Shown piece by piece: positions 25,102-33,560 of a stretch of 39,604 nt of DNA (position 1 is its first letter; every line of letters begins with the position of its first letter). The notes beneath the pieces were generated by a model that did no database searches, was not told where the DNA came from, and worked only from the letters and a program-made list of their open reading frames with translations. A program made the translations under genes and the position numbers. The stretch covers positions 1 through 39,604 of the forward strand of contig CALXDF010000032.1 in assembly GCA_944386995.1 (NCBI GenBank), in the 5' to 3' direction. The DNA is from an uncultured Oscillospiraceae bacterium (lineage in GTDB: Bacteria > Bacillota > Clostridia > Oscillospirales > Oscillospiraceae).

Positions 25102-25860
25102 ATGAACTGTACAAAAACCGAGCGCGGCGTCCTGACGGCAGCAATTGCAGCCTCTTTGTGCTGCAGCTTGGCCGTTACGGCGGACGCCATGCACATTATG
25201 GAGGGGTATCTGCCCCTTGGGCACTGTATCGCGTGGGGGGCGGTGTGCGTGCCCTTCCTGGCCTGGGGACTGATTTCCATTAAGCGGATTGTATCACAGC
25301 ATCGGAAAGCTGTCCTGCTGCTGGCGATGATGGGGGCCTATGCCTTTGTCCTCTCGGCGCTGAAGATCCCCAGCGCTCTGGGAATGTCCTCCAGCCATCC
25401 CACCGGGACGGGACTTGGAGCGGTGATGTTCGGCGCGCCGGTTATGGCGGTTCTGGGGATCATCGTTCTGCTGTTCCAGGCAATTTTGCTGGCACATGGC
25501 GGGCTTACTACTTTGGGCGCCAATACGTTTTCTATGGCGATCGCCGGACCCTTTGTCAGCTGGGGTGTCTACGTGCTGATGAAAAAGTGCAAAATTAATC
25601 GGACTGTCAGCGTTGGTGTGGCCTGTGCTCTGGGCGATCTCTTTACTTATGTTGTCACATCCCTCCAGCTTGGGTTCTCCCATCCCAGTGCTGTGGGCGG
25701 CGTGGGGGCCTCCATTGCGGAGTTCATGGGGATCTTCGCAGTGACCCAGCTTCCGCTGGCGGTGATCGAGGGCATTCTCTCTGCTGTGGTTTTCATGCTG
25801 CTGCAGAGCTTTGCAAAACCCGAGCTGAGGGAGATCGGCATGCTGCAGGAGGTCAGATGA
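25102..25860 (+). CDS. cbiM: Cobalt ECF transporter substrate-specific subunit CbiM
   Basis: 252 residues. The start at 25102 gives a signal-peptide-like leader ending in VTADA, after which the mature protein begins MHIMEGYLP. That motif supplies the N-terminal metal-binding His of CbiM/NikM proteins after cleavage. Several membrane helices follow, with the conserved SSHPTGTGLGAVMFG and LAHGGLTTLGANTFSMAIAG segments. The ribosome-binding site (AAAGGAG) is about 13 bases from the ATG, rather far. CbiM captures Co2+ and works with CbiN, CbiQ and CbiO. Riboswitch control by cobalamin argues for cobalt rather than nickel as the substrate. Confidence 0.95.
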   Translation: MNCTKTERGVLTAAIAASLCCSLAVTADAMHIMEGYLPLGHCIAWGAVCVPFLAWGLISIKRIVSQHRKAVLLLAMMGAYAFVLSALKIPSALGMSSSHPTGTGLGAVMFGAPVMAVLGIIVLLFQAILLAHGGLTTLGANTFSMAIAGPFVSWGVYVLMKKCKINRTVSVGVACALGDLFTYVVTSLQLGFSHPSAVGGVGASIAEFMGIFAVTQLPLAVIEGILSAVVFMLLQSFAKPELREIGMLQEVR

Positions 25861-25861
25861 A

Positions 25862-26164
25862 ATGAACAAGAAAACGGTTATCACCATTCTGATCCTGCTC
25901 CTGATTTGTATCGGAATCGCGGTTTATCCCCTGATGATCAATGAGAACAGTGACTTCGGCGGCGCGGACGGTGCCGCCGAGGAGGCCATCCAGGAGATTG
26001 ATCCGGATTATGAGCCCTGGGCAGAGAGCCTGATCGAGCTGCCGGGCGGGGAGACAGAGTCGCTGCTGTTCTGTCTGCAGGCGGCCATCGGCGCGATTAT
26101 CATCGGTTACGGGTTCGGCTATCTGGTGGCACGGAAGAAGTACAATAAAAAGGCGGCCGAGTAA
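25862..26164 (+). CDS. cbiN: Cobalt transporter auxiliary subunit CbiN
   Basis: 100 residues, starting 1 bp after the cbiM stop. Two membrane helices (VITILILLLICIGIAVYPL and LFCLQAAIGAIIIGYGFGYL) flank an extracytoplasmic loop with the family's acidic DFGGADGAAEEAI and IDPDYEPWAESL segments. CbiN associates with CbiM and is needed for cobalt loading. Length is normal. Confidence 0.93.
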   Translation: MNKKTVITILILLLICIGIAVYPLMINENSDFGGADGAAEEAIQEIDPDYEPWAESLIELPGGETESLLFCLQAAIGAIIIGYGFGYLVARKKYNKKAAE

Positions 26165-26257
26165 GTGCGTTCGGCAGTCGGATGAAGGGCTGCGGAGGCC
26201 CGCCCTGCGGCGGATCTCCGCGGTTTCCCTGTTAATGGATGAAGGATGTGAGAGAAC

Positions 26258-27133
26258 ATGGAGCAGACGGGCCCGATGAAGTCTGATCGGGAAGAGGGGC
26301 GGGGCGGGCGTCATCCTGCCCACCGCCATACCCACGGCGGCGGAATGCTGTCCATGGACCGCTATGCCCAGCGCTCCAGACTGTCCACAGTCAGCCCTTT
26401 TATTAAAATGTCTTTTGCAGTGCTCCTTCTCTTGCTGTGTATTGCCGCGGATTCGGCTGCGGTGGGCCTCCTGATTTCTGTCGGGATGCTGACGGCCTGC
26501 ATTGTGTTCAGCGGCGCTCCTGCCCGCTATGTCTTTTCCCTGATGACGATCCCGGTGCTGTTTATCGTGTTCAGCTGCCTTGCCATTGTGTTTGAAGTGA
26601 CGCGGACTCCTCTCGGCTTCTTCGATCTGCGGCTTTTCGGGATCTGCCTCAGTGCCACATCCGCTGGGCTGCGGAGTGCAGGCCTCCTGTTTTTTAAGGC
26701 ATACGGCGCGGTGGCCTGCCTCTACTTCCTGAGCCTGACTACCCCCATGCAGGAGGTCCTGGAGGTTCTCCGCGTGCTGCATCTGCCCAAAATTGTGATT
26801 GAATTGATGTACCTCATCTACCGCTATATTTTCCTGCTGCTGGATGTGCAGCATCGGATGAGCGTGGCGGCCCAGTCCCGCCTGGGGTATGCGGGCCGGA
26901 GGAATGCCTGGTATACATTTACCCATATCAGCGGCAATCTCCTGGCCGGGGCTTTCCGGCGCAGCGGCGCCTGCTTTGATGCCATGGAGGCCCGCTGCTA
27001 TGATGGGACGCTGCGGTTCCTTACCCGCCGGCGGCCTTTTCGATGGCGGCATGCGGCGATCTGCGGGGGCTGTCTCCTTCTTTTGACCGGTTTTACAGTT
27101 TTTCTCAAGTGGAAAGGAGTAGATCTGTTTTGA
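26258..27133 (+). CDS. cbiQ: ECF transporter T component CbiQ, with His-rich N-terminus
   Basis: 291 residues. Several membrane helices make up the scaffold that couples the ATPase to CbiM. The cytoplasmic coupling helices carry AAQSRLGYAGRR and RRSGACFDAMEARCYDG, the two ARxxG-like motifs that contact CbiO. The first 35 residues are hydrophilic and His-rich (RHPAHRHTHGGG), an extension often seen in metal transporters but not needed for the T-component fold. It could bind metal; this is not shown. A 93-bp gap separates it from cbiN. Its stop overlaps the cbiO start. Confidence 0.93.
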   Translation: MEQTGPMKSDREEGRGGRHPAHRHTHGGGMLSMDRYAQRSRLSTVSPFIKMSFAVLLLLLCIAADSAAVGLLISVGMLTACIVFSGAPARYVFSLMTIPVLFIVFSCLAIVFEVTRTPLGFFDLRLFGICLSATSAGLRSAGLLFFKAYGAVACLYFLSLTTPMQEVLEVLRVLHLPKIVIELMYLIYRYIFLLLDVQHRMSVAAQSRLGYAGRRNAWYTFTHISGNLLAGAFRRSGACFDAMEARCYDGTLRFLTRRRPFRWRHAAICGGCLLLLTGFTVFLKWKGVDLF

Positions 27134-27987
27134 AAATAGAACAAGAATCTCTCCTCTCTCTGCAGAATGTGGTATATGCCTATCCGGATGAGGAGCCGGC
27201 CCTGCGGGAGGTCTCCATCGACATCCGCCGGGGAGAGCGGATTGCGGTGCTGGGGAACAACGGGGCGGGGAAGAGCACGTTCTTCCTGATCTGCAACGGG
27301 ATCCTGCGGCCGCAGCAGGGGCGGATCTCCTTCGCGGGGGAGGAGATCCGCTATACCAAAAAGGATTTGACGGAACTGCGGAAAAAGGTCGGTATTGTCT
27401 TTCAGGATGCGGACAACCAGATTATTGCCTCCACGGTGGAGAGCGAAATCTCTTTCGGGCCCATGAATCTGTGCCTGCCCCTTCGGGAGGTGGAGCGCCT
27501 GGTGGATGAGGCAGTGGAGCAGATGGATCTGGAGGCATACCGCCAGCGTCCCCCTCAGTATCTCAGCGGCGGGGAGAAAAAGCGGGTGAGCATTGCAGAT
27601 ATTCTGGCTATGCGGCCGGAAATCATTCTATTTGACGAGCCGACTGCCTCCTTGGATCCGAAGAATACAGCACTTTTGGAGGAGACACTGGACAAGCTCA
27701 GCAAACGGGGGATCACCCTGGTGGTCTCCACCCACGATGTGGATTTTGCCTACCGGTTTGCCTCCCGGGCGGTAGTGTTCAGCCGGGGGGAGATTGTGGC
27801 GGACGCAGAGCCGGATGCGGTTTTTTCCGATGCATCGGTGATCCGGGAGGCGGGACTGAAGCGGCCGCTCCTCTTTGATGTTGCGCGCTTGGTGCGGCAG
27901 GCATTCCCCCAAGTTGTAAGCGGAGAGCCCCGCACATTGGAAGAGTTCCGGAAAATGCTGGGGCTGGATGGAAAACCGCATACATGA
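27130..27987 (+). CDS. cbiO: ECF transporter ATPase CbiO
   Basis: 285 residues from a TTG start at 27130, which overlaps the cbiQ stop by 4 bp; AAAGGAG lies 10 bases upstream. ABC motifs are complete: Walker A GNNGAGKST, Q-loop VGIVFQDADNQI, signature YLSGGEKKR, Walker B EIILFDEPTASLD and switch VVSTHDVDF. This ATPase powers cobalt uptake through CbiQ/CbiM. The FQDADNQI segment is typical of ECF A-components. It ends the riboswitch-controlled operon; a hairpin follows. Confidence 0.95.
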   Translation: MKIEQESLLSLQNVVYAYPDEEPALREVSIDIRRGERIAVLGNNGAGKSTFFLICNGILRPQQGRISFAGEEIRYTKKDLTELRKKVGIVFQDADNQIIASTVESEISFGPMNLCLPLREVERLVDEAVEQMDLEAYRQRPPQYLSGGEKKRVSIADILAMRPEIILFDEPTASLDPKNTALLEETLDKLSKRGITLVVSTHDVDFAYRFASRAVVFSRGEIVADAEPDAVFSDASVIREAGLKRPLLFDVARLVRQAFPQVVSGEPRTLEEFRKMLGLDGKPHT

Positions 27988-28004
27988 TGGATTCAGACTT
28001 CAGA

Positions 28005-28035
28005 AAGGGCCGGCAATGCAGAATTGCCGGCCCTT
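28005..28035 (+). terminator. Hairpin ending the cbi operon
   Basis: Perfect 13-bp stem (28005-28017 with 28023-28035), 5-nt loop, with only a short GTTT after it. It lies between convergent cbiO and phoH and may serve both. Confidence 0.7.
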
Positions 28036-28075
28036 GTTTACAGATGGGGTACTCTCCTGCATTTTTCCCCAGCCC

Positions 28076-29455
28076 TCACATCCGAACGGCCGCATCCATA
28101 GCCAAGGCGGAGCGCTCACACTCGTCAGGAAGCAGGGTGAGCTGCACGCACAGGGGACTGCCCTTCATGCGTCCGCTGGCATAAGTCAGGCCGTTGCTCC
28201 GCTCATCCAGCAGAGGGTGGTCGATCTGCGCCGGGTCTCCCAGCAGCACCACCTTGGTTCCCCGGCCTACCCGGGTGACAATGCCCTTCATCTGCCGGGG
28301 GGTGAGGTTTTGTGCCTCGTCGATGATAAGCCATGTGTCGGTGATGGACCGGCCCCGCATGAAGTTCATAGCCTCTGCGGTGATGATGCCGGTGGCGAAG
28401 AGATAGTCAATACGCCCCCGCAGTTCCTGCTCCGCCCGCTTTTCTGCCCGGTCCTTCCGTCCGTCCTGATCCAGCAGAATCTCCAGATTATCCACAATAG
28501 GCCGCATGAGAGGAGAGATTTTCTCCTGTTCGCTGCCGGGGAGGAAGCCGATATCCTGGTCAAACTGTGCGTTGGGACGGCAAACCAGGATCTTACGATA
28601 GAGATGTTCCTCCGCCTCCAATACCTGCTCCAGCCCGGCGGCCAGGGCATAAAAGGTTTTGGCAGTGCCCGCCGGCCCCTGAACGATGACAAGGGGCGCC
28701 TCTGCGGCGGGCAGCAGCAGAGCCTCCTGCATGAACTGCTGTCCAACGCTTCGAGGCGTGACCCCAAAGGGCCGGGCGCCGCCAAAGCGCAGGGCGGTGA
28801 CCTTGCCGGCCCGGAAGCGGCCCAGCAGGGTCTTTTTCACCTCTGTATCCGAGCGGAGAAGGACAAACTGATTCTCGGTCAAGGGTACCGGGCAGCGCTC
28901 CCCTGCCCCGTCCACGGTGTAAAGTTCTTCTGCTGGAATCCCCTTCTTCTTGAAGGCAGAGAGCAGGCTGTCAGGAACATAGGCCTCCGCCCGGCCGGTG
29001 TAGGGCTGGGCGCCCTCGGGCAACCGGTCGGTGGTAAAATCCTCTGCCGGAACCCCCATCATCTGCGCCCGGATGCGGGAGACCATGTCTCGGGTCACCA
29101 GTGTCACGGCAGCGCCCTCATTCATCAGACCGCGGCACACCTTCAGTACCCGGCTTACACGGCTGGCGGGATCCAGACCCCGGGGCAGGGACACATCCAC
29201 GTGGTTGACTTCCAGACGCACTGTGCCGCCGCCGGGCAGGGGTACGCCTTTTACCAGATCCCCCTGGCGCCGCAGCCCCTCTAGAAAGCGGAGCGCCTGC
29301 CTGGCATTGCCTCCGGGTTCGCCCTCGGCCCCTTTCAGGCTGTCCAGTTCTTCCAGCACGGCCAGGGGCAGCACGATGTGGTTGTCCTCAAAGGATTCCA
29401 GGGCATAGGGGGCCTGGATGAGCACATTGGCATCCAGAACATAGGTCTTCTGCAT
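28076..29455 (-). CDS. PhoH-family ATPase with N-terminal PIN domain
   Basis: 459 residues. Residues 1-140 form a PIN-type nuclease domain with its acidic residues (VLDANVLIQAP, VLEELDSLK, TLVTRDMVSRIRA). The C-terminal PhoH ATPase has Walker A QGPAGTAKTFYALA and Walker B DTWLIIDEAQNLTP, plus VVLLGDPAQIDHPL. PIN-PhoH proteins (PhoH2 type) act as RNA helicase/ribonucleases in mycobacteria. The symbol phoH2 is not assigned because usage varies. The gene stands alone on the minus strand between convergent cbiO and a divergent S-layer gene. Its 5' region shows AGGCAGGAAC as ribosome-binding site. Confidence 0.93.
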   Translation of the reverse strand: MQKTYVLDANVLIQAPYALESFEDNHIVLPLAVLEELDSLKGAEGEPGGNARQALRFLEGLRRQGDLVKGVPLPGGGTVRLEVNHVDVSLPRGLDPASRVSRVLKVCRGLMNEGAAVTLVTRDMVSRIRAQMMGVPAEDFTTDRLPEGAQPYTGRAEAYVPDSLLSAFKKKGIPAEELYTVDGAGERCPVPLTENQFVLLRSDTEVKKTLLGRFRAGKVTALRFGGARPFGVTPRSVGQQFMQEALLLPAAEAPLVIVQGPAGTAKTFYALAAGLEQVLEAEEHLYRKILVCRPNAQFDQDIGFLPGSEQEKISPLMRPIVDNLEILLDQDGRKDRAEKRAEQELRGRIDYLFATGIITAEAMNFMRGRSITDTWLIIDEAQNLTPRQMKGIVTRVGRGTKVVLLGDPAQIDHPLLDERSNGLTYASGRMKGSPLCVQLTLLPDECERSALAMDAAVRM

Positions 29456-29754
29456 ACTTGTTCCTGCCTTTCTGTTTCAGAATCTGGAGCGGGCCGGGGC
29501 GTGGAGACAAAAAGTCGGCGCCGGTTTACCCCGTGAGGGCGCAAACCAGCGCTGAGAGGCATAGAATTCCTTTGTCCGGGCTGTTTCAGGCTGCGCCCCA
29601 TACGACCGCTCCCAACCGATGCCTGTTGACATCTGTACTCAGTATACCAGTGCCGGCCTGACGTGTGCGAGCGCATTTTGGTAAAACGGCAGTCAAATCT
29701 GTGCAAAATCCGGCCGGTGTGCACCGGATGGCAAGAGAGAGGCGTCAAGGTGCA

Positions 29755-29855
29755 TGTCTACCCAATGTCTACCCGCCCGGAGCCCTTGCACTGCAAGGAC
29801 TCCGGGCTTTTTCTCCTCCTCGCTCGGGCCCGCCTGTCTACCGGGATGTCTACCC
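29755..29855. repeat. Four TGTCTACC direct repeats flanking a hairpin
   Basis: TGTCTACCC occurs at 29755-29763, 29766-29774 and 29847-29855; TGTCTACCG at 29835-29843. The two pairs are spaced 11 and 12 bp start to start, about one helical turn, and lie on either side of the 29775-29807 hairpin. This may be a paired operator or the arm sites of a recombinase attachment region. Confidence 0.65.
29775..29812 (+). terminator. Hairpin with T-run (terminator-like) inside the repeat array
   Basis: Outer stem 29775-29782 with 29800-29807 and inner stem 29784-29790 with 29792-29798, followed by TTTTT. It has the form of a plus-strand terminator, yet no gene precedes it on that strand for over 1.5 kb. 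Confidence 0.65.
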
Positions 29856-30037
29856 GGCGTGATTTCTTCGCTTGATTTTTCCCCTGTTCACAACATCTCC
29901 CGTTATCTCCTTTTCAAAACCTGAGGGGCGGTAATACCTCTTGCGGTTGACATTTTGGACGCGTTTTTCCGGATTTTAACAAAAAGAGGCTGTGTTTCCG
30001 AACTTTGTCGAAAATTTGAAAAGGAGGAAAACCCAAC

Positions 30038-32995
30038 ATGAGGAATCTCAAAAAGATCCTCGCGCTGGTGATGGCTCTGGTTATGTCCCTGAGTCTTGTC
30101 ACCATCGCAAACGCAAGTGATTTCACCGACAGCGATGACATCACTTACGAGGAGGCCGCCGACGTGATGAGCGCTATCGGCATCATCGAAGGCTACGAAG
30201 ACGGCTCCTTTGATCCAGACGGCACCCTCACCCGTGAGGAGGCCGCCACCCTTATTACTCGTATGCTGATGGGCAGCAACGCTGACCGTCTTGGCGTCGA
30301 GGGCAGTTCCTTTGTCGACGTGCTGACCACCCGCTGGTCTGCCCCGTACATTGAATACTGCTATACGGTGGGTATCATCGACGGCAATGGTGACGGCACC
30401 TTTACGCCGGCCGGCACTCTGACCGGCTACGACTTTGCCAAGATCCTGCTGACCGCCCTGGGCTATGACAGCGATAAGGAAGGCCTGGTGGGAACCTCCT
30501 GGTCCATCAATGTGGCCGCCCTGGCCATGGAGGTCGGACTGGACAACGGCGTGGAGGATATGACTTGGAGCAGCGCCATCACCCGTGAGCAGGCTGCCCA
30601 GATGGCCCTGAATGCCATCCGCACGCCGATGGTGGCCTATGAGAGCAGCGGAAGCATTACCATCGGTGATTCCACCGTGGAGATCAGTTCCGGTGACGCT
30701 TACTACATCACCACCACCCGTGCCTCCGAGCAGAATATCTCCGATGAGCGCCTGTCCAACTCCAACGAGTACACCGTAGAGTTCGGTGAGCGCTACTTCC
30801 CTGATCTGGTGCTGGACAGTGATACCGATGACTTCGGCCGCCCCGCCCGGACCTGGACCTACAACACCGAAGATATCGGCACCTATATGGATACGGATCT
30901 CCTGGTGGCCTCCTACACCGACGAGGTCCTGGGCGAGGATGCCTACAGCGATATCGGCTCCAATGCGGTCAATAACTACGGCCTCACCATCTATGTGGAC
31001 GGTGTGGAGGACGACTGGTTTGACATCGACGATATCTCCCGCAGCAATGACGACGAGCTGGCTGAGACCGGCGTCGGCGTTCTGACGGAGATCTATGTGG
31101 ACCACGATGCGGAGGAGATCATCTTCGTCATCGTCAACACCTATCTGGCCGAGGTCGCCTCCGACTACAACAGCAGCACCGAGAGCCTGATGCTCAATGT
31201 CTATGACGATGTGGACACCGAGACGCCTGCGGCTCTGGATTCCACCTACCGGGCTTACCTGGAGGATGTGGACAATCTGGACGAGTTTGAGGCCGACGAT
31301 ATGGTCCTGGTGACCATCGCTGACGACACGGTCGCCTCCGTGGAGCTGGCGGATACCGTCTCCGGCGTGGAGGCCACCGCCTACACCGTCAGCGGCGATC
31401 GTCTGGACACTGTCACCGCCGACGGCACCCGGTACAGCACCAACGCCAAGGCTTTCTATGACGCTGAGGTCCTCTACAACTATGATCTGGAGGAGCTGTA
31501 CGACTTCTCCTACGACCTGTATCTGGACACCTACGGCAACATTATCGGCATTGAGCAGACCGACTCCAGCTCCAATGTGGTCTTCGTTGTGGGCTACGAG
31601 CTGGGCTCCTCCGTTCTGTCCAACGCCATCGACCAGGCCCTGATCATCACCACCACCGGTGAGATGATGACCGTGGATGTGGAGATGGACGACTCGGATG
31701 ACCGTCCTTCCAGCAGCGACGCCACCATCAACAAGTGGTACCGCTATTCTCTCGGCAGCGACGGCGTATACACCCTCTACGACGATGTGGAGCGGCAGGG
31801 TGCCCAGGACCGCTCCTCCGGCAGCGGCAATGTCAGCAGCTCCAACCCCAGAATGTATGATGCCGGCAGCACTGGCGGCCACACCACCGTCTACGGCAAC
31901 AGCTCCACTGTGTACATCACTGTGGAGGCCGACGACTCCACTGTCAGAGACAGCAATGGGTCGATCGTGGATGTTGAGTCCGTAATCACCGGCGTCCGCA
32001 ACGTGGACATCGAGGTCACCGACGTGGGCAGCGGCACGGATCTCTCTGATATCGATGCCAACACTTACTGGGTCTACAACAACAGCGGATATATCACCTA
32101 TGCCATTGTGATCGGTGAAAACGGCGGCACTTCCTCCAGCTTCGCCTATATCGCCTCCGGCATCACCTCCCGTGAGTATGTCTCCGGTGTGGGGTATGTG
32201 AACACCTATGACGCCATTGTGGACGGTGTTCTGACCGAGATCCAGGTCAGCAGCTCCGACGTGGGCAGCAGCCGGATCAGCGCCGACACCCTGTATGAGG
32301 TGGACTACGACTCCGACGGCTACGTGGTGGACGTGACTGCGGCCAGCGTGACTGCAGACGAGGATGATATCGACACCGACCTGGCGGAATCTCAGGAGTA
32401 TATCGTGGTCGAGGATCCCAGCACGCCCAGCGTCAGCGGCGCCACCCTGCGCATCGGCAGCCGCGGCTACCTGATCCTGGACGACGAGGCCACCTTCTTC
32501 GTCAATGACGAGGACGGCGACTATGTAGAGTACTCCACCGCCTCCTCCGCCATTAATGTGGCCACTCCGGTGGACGAGGACGACGCTGAGGACGGCGACG
32601 TGAAGAGCATTGAGAAGATCAGCGTGGTGGCCGACAGCGACACCGGCTATGCCACCATGGTGGTGATCTATGTTGACCGGTACGGCAGCGGCACCTCCGG
32701 CGGCTCCAACACCGGCAGCATCCGCACCGTGAATCTGGCGTTCTCCAGCAACGGTGAAAATCTGTGGCTGAACCTCTATGACCGCAACGGTGAGAAGGTA
32801 ACCAGCGGCAGCATTGACTACACGCTGTATTGGCGCAGCACCAGCCAGTCCAGCTTTGACGTGTACATGACCGGCACCATCGACTGCGCAACTGTGGCAG
32901 GCAGCGCCCTGCTCACCAATGCCCCCGACGGCAGCTACTACATTGTGGTGGATGGCTTTGATGCCTCCAACACAGTCACCAGAGTGAGCGAGTAA
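30038..32995 (+). CDS. S-layer protein with N-terminal SLH domains
   Basis: 985 residues. Signal peptide with cleavage probably after ANA (residue 26). Three S-layer homology repeats cover about residues 30-200: ADVMSAIGIIEGYEDGSFDP then GTLTREEAATLITRML; YIEYCYTVGIIDGNGDGTFTP; AALAMEVGLDNGVEDMTWS with ITREQAAQMALNAI. These bind pyruvylated cell-wall polymer. The remaining 780 residues are very acidic (rich in Asp, Ser, Thr, Tyr) with beta-strand pattern and no catalytic motif, as expected for a lattice-forming or surface-exposed region. Strong ribosome-binding site AAAGGAGG and strongly biased GC-ending codons fit a highly expressed surface protein. A strong terminator follows. Whether it is the main S-layer subunit cannot be decided from sequence alone. 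Confidence 0.92.
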   Translation: MRNLKKILALVMALVMSLSLVTIANASDFTDSDDITYEEAADVMSAIGIIEGYEDGSFDPDGTLTREEAATLITRMLMGSNADRLGVEGSSFVDVLTTRWSAPYIEYCYTVGIIDGNGDGTFTPAGTLTGYDFAKILLTALGYDSDKEGLVGTSWSINVAALAMEVGLDNGVEDMTWSSAITREQAAQMALNAIRTPMVAYESSGSITIGDSTVEISSGDAYYITTTRASEQNISDERLSNSNEYTVEFGERYFPDLVLDSDTDDFGRPARTWTYNTEDIGTYMDTDLLVASYTDEVLGEDAYSDIGSNAVNNYGLTIYVDGVEDDWFDIDDISRSNDDELAETGVGVLTEIYVDHDAEEIIFVIVNTYLAEVASDYNSSTESLMLNVYDDVDTETPAALDSTYRAYLEDVDNLDEFEADDMVLVTIADDTVASVELADTVSGVEATAYTVSGDRLDTVTADGTRYSTNAKAFYDAEVLYNYDLEELYDFSYDLYLDTYGNIIGIEQTDSSSNVVFVVGYELGSSVLSNAIDQALIITTTGEMMTVDVEMDDSDDRPSSSDATINKWYRYSLGSDGVYTLYDDVERQGAQDRSSGSGNVSSSNPRMYDAGSTGGHTTVYGNSSTVYITVEADDSTVRDSNGSIVDVESVITGVRNVDIEVTDVGSGTDLSDIDANTYWVYNNSGYITYAIVIGENGGTSSSFAYIASGITSREYVSGVGYVNTYDAIVDGVLTEIQVSSSDVGSSRISADTLYEVDYDSDGYVVDVTAASVTADEDDIDTDLAESQEYIVVEDPSTPSVSGATLRIGSRGYLILDDEATFFVNDEDGDYVEYSTASSAINVATPVDEDDAEDGDVKSIEKISVVADSDTGYATMVVIYVDRYGSGTSGGSNTGSIRTVNLAFSSNGENLWLNLYDRNGEKVTSGSIDYTLYWRSTSQSSFDVYMTGTIDCATVAGSALLTNAPDGSYYIVVDGFDASNTVTRVSE

Positions 32996-33044
32996 GCTGA
33001 GGCAGTACAGCCTCTGACAGGGACTGCCGCATTTTAAAATTCCG

Positions 33045-33080
33045 TCAGCCCCCCAGGCCAAAGCCTGGGGGGCTGACTGT
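33045..33080 (+). terminator. Terminator of the S-layer gene
   Basis: Perfect 14-bp GC-rich stem (33045-33058 with 33063-33076), 4-nt loop, then CTGTTTT. A weaker hairpin precedes it at about 33001-33028. Confidence 0.88.
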
Positions 33081-33140
33081 TTTGCGGCTGCGGTGCAATG
33101 GGGAAGGGGGGGATAAAGGGGAGGGGCGGCTGGCGTTTAC

Positions 33141-33169
33141 TTGCAAAGAATGATAATCATTTGTATAAT
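33141..33169 (+). promoter_or_regulatory. Promoter with embedded Fur box
   Basis: TTGCAA (33141-33146) and perfect TATAAT (33164-33169), 17-bp spacer. The spacer contains AATGATAATCATT (33149-33161), identical to the central 13 bp of the classical 19-bp Fur consensus. Iron-loaded Fur would block RNA polymerase directly. No clear gene begins downstream before the convergent TetR gene. Confidence 0.75.
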
Positions 33170-33446
33170 TGCGAAAGAAAATTCCAATTTGTTGTCACGT
33201 TTTGCCGAGGACGGTCAGATATTTTTGACCATTCCGACAAGTTCATTCCCTTGTCAGACGCTGGGATTCTGCTGTTTGAAGCTTCGACCGCTTTTCTGGG
33301 GGTATGTGTCGCGAAAAAATACGCTGCCAGCTGAGGACGGATCGGCCGCACCGGGCGGGCTGCGGGCGCGGGAAGCGGATTTTCTCCCGGTATTCGCGGC
33401 AGAGAAATAGTCGCAAAGCGAAGGTGTGCCGCCGCTTTGAAAAGTA
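33170..33446. other. Region behind the Fur promoter, no convincing protein gene
   Basis: About 280 bp. It contains short hairpins (GGTCA/TGACC near 33214-33230 and GACAAG/CTTGTC near 33236-33256) and a 47-codon basic frame (33304-33447) with no properly spaced ribosome-binding site. A small RNA is possible. Confidence 0.45.
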
Positions 33447-33478
33447 AAGCCGGCGCACCAGATCAGGTGCGCCGGCTT
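33447..33478 (-). terminator. Terminator of the TetR/redox operon
   Basis: Perfect 13-bp stem (33447-33459 with 33466-33478), 6-nt loop, followed on the minus strand by TTTACTTTT. It lies about 80 bp after the TetR stop. Confidence 0.8.
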
Positions 33479-33560
33479 GAATCACCAGGAAGAGGGGCAG
33501 CCTTTCGGGAAGCTGTTCGGCCGGAAACAGGGCTGCCCGGAAGGCGGGAGACTGGCCTCC

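Larger units (their letters stand above)
29456..30037. other. Intergenic region upstream of the S-layer gene
   Basis: About 580 bp without a convincing gene. It holds the direct-repeat/hairpin array at 29755-29855 and a TTGACA at 29947-29952 with no good -10 at 16-19 bp. A TATACT-like box on the minus strand near 29640 may belong to phoH. A long leader for the S-layer mRNA is likely, as usual for S-layer genes. Confidence 0.5.

Noticed and set aside
29947..29975. S-layer promoter at the TTGACA
   Set aside because: The -35 is perfect but no -10 resembling TATAAT is found at 16-19 bp, so it is not listed as a promoter.
29903..33061. 1052-codon open frame antisense to the S-layer gene
   Set aside because: It is a mirror of a GC-rich, strongly codon-biased gene. 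Its product is a monotonous Gly/Ala/Val/His/Asp-rich sequence with no fold or ribosome-binding site, while the plus strand has a signal peptide and SLH domains.
33304..33447. 47-codon basic frame behind the Fur promoter
   Set aside because: The only upstream G-rich sequence is too close to the ATG, composition is just that of the GC-rich DNA, and it runs into the TetR terminator. Kept only as a weak alternative to a small RNA.
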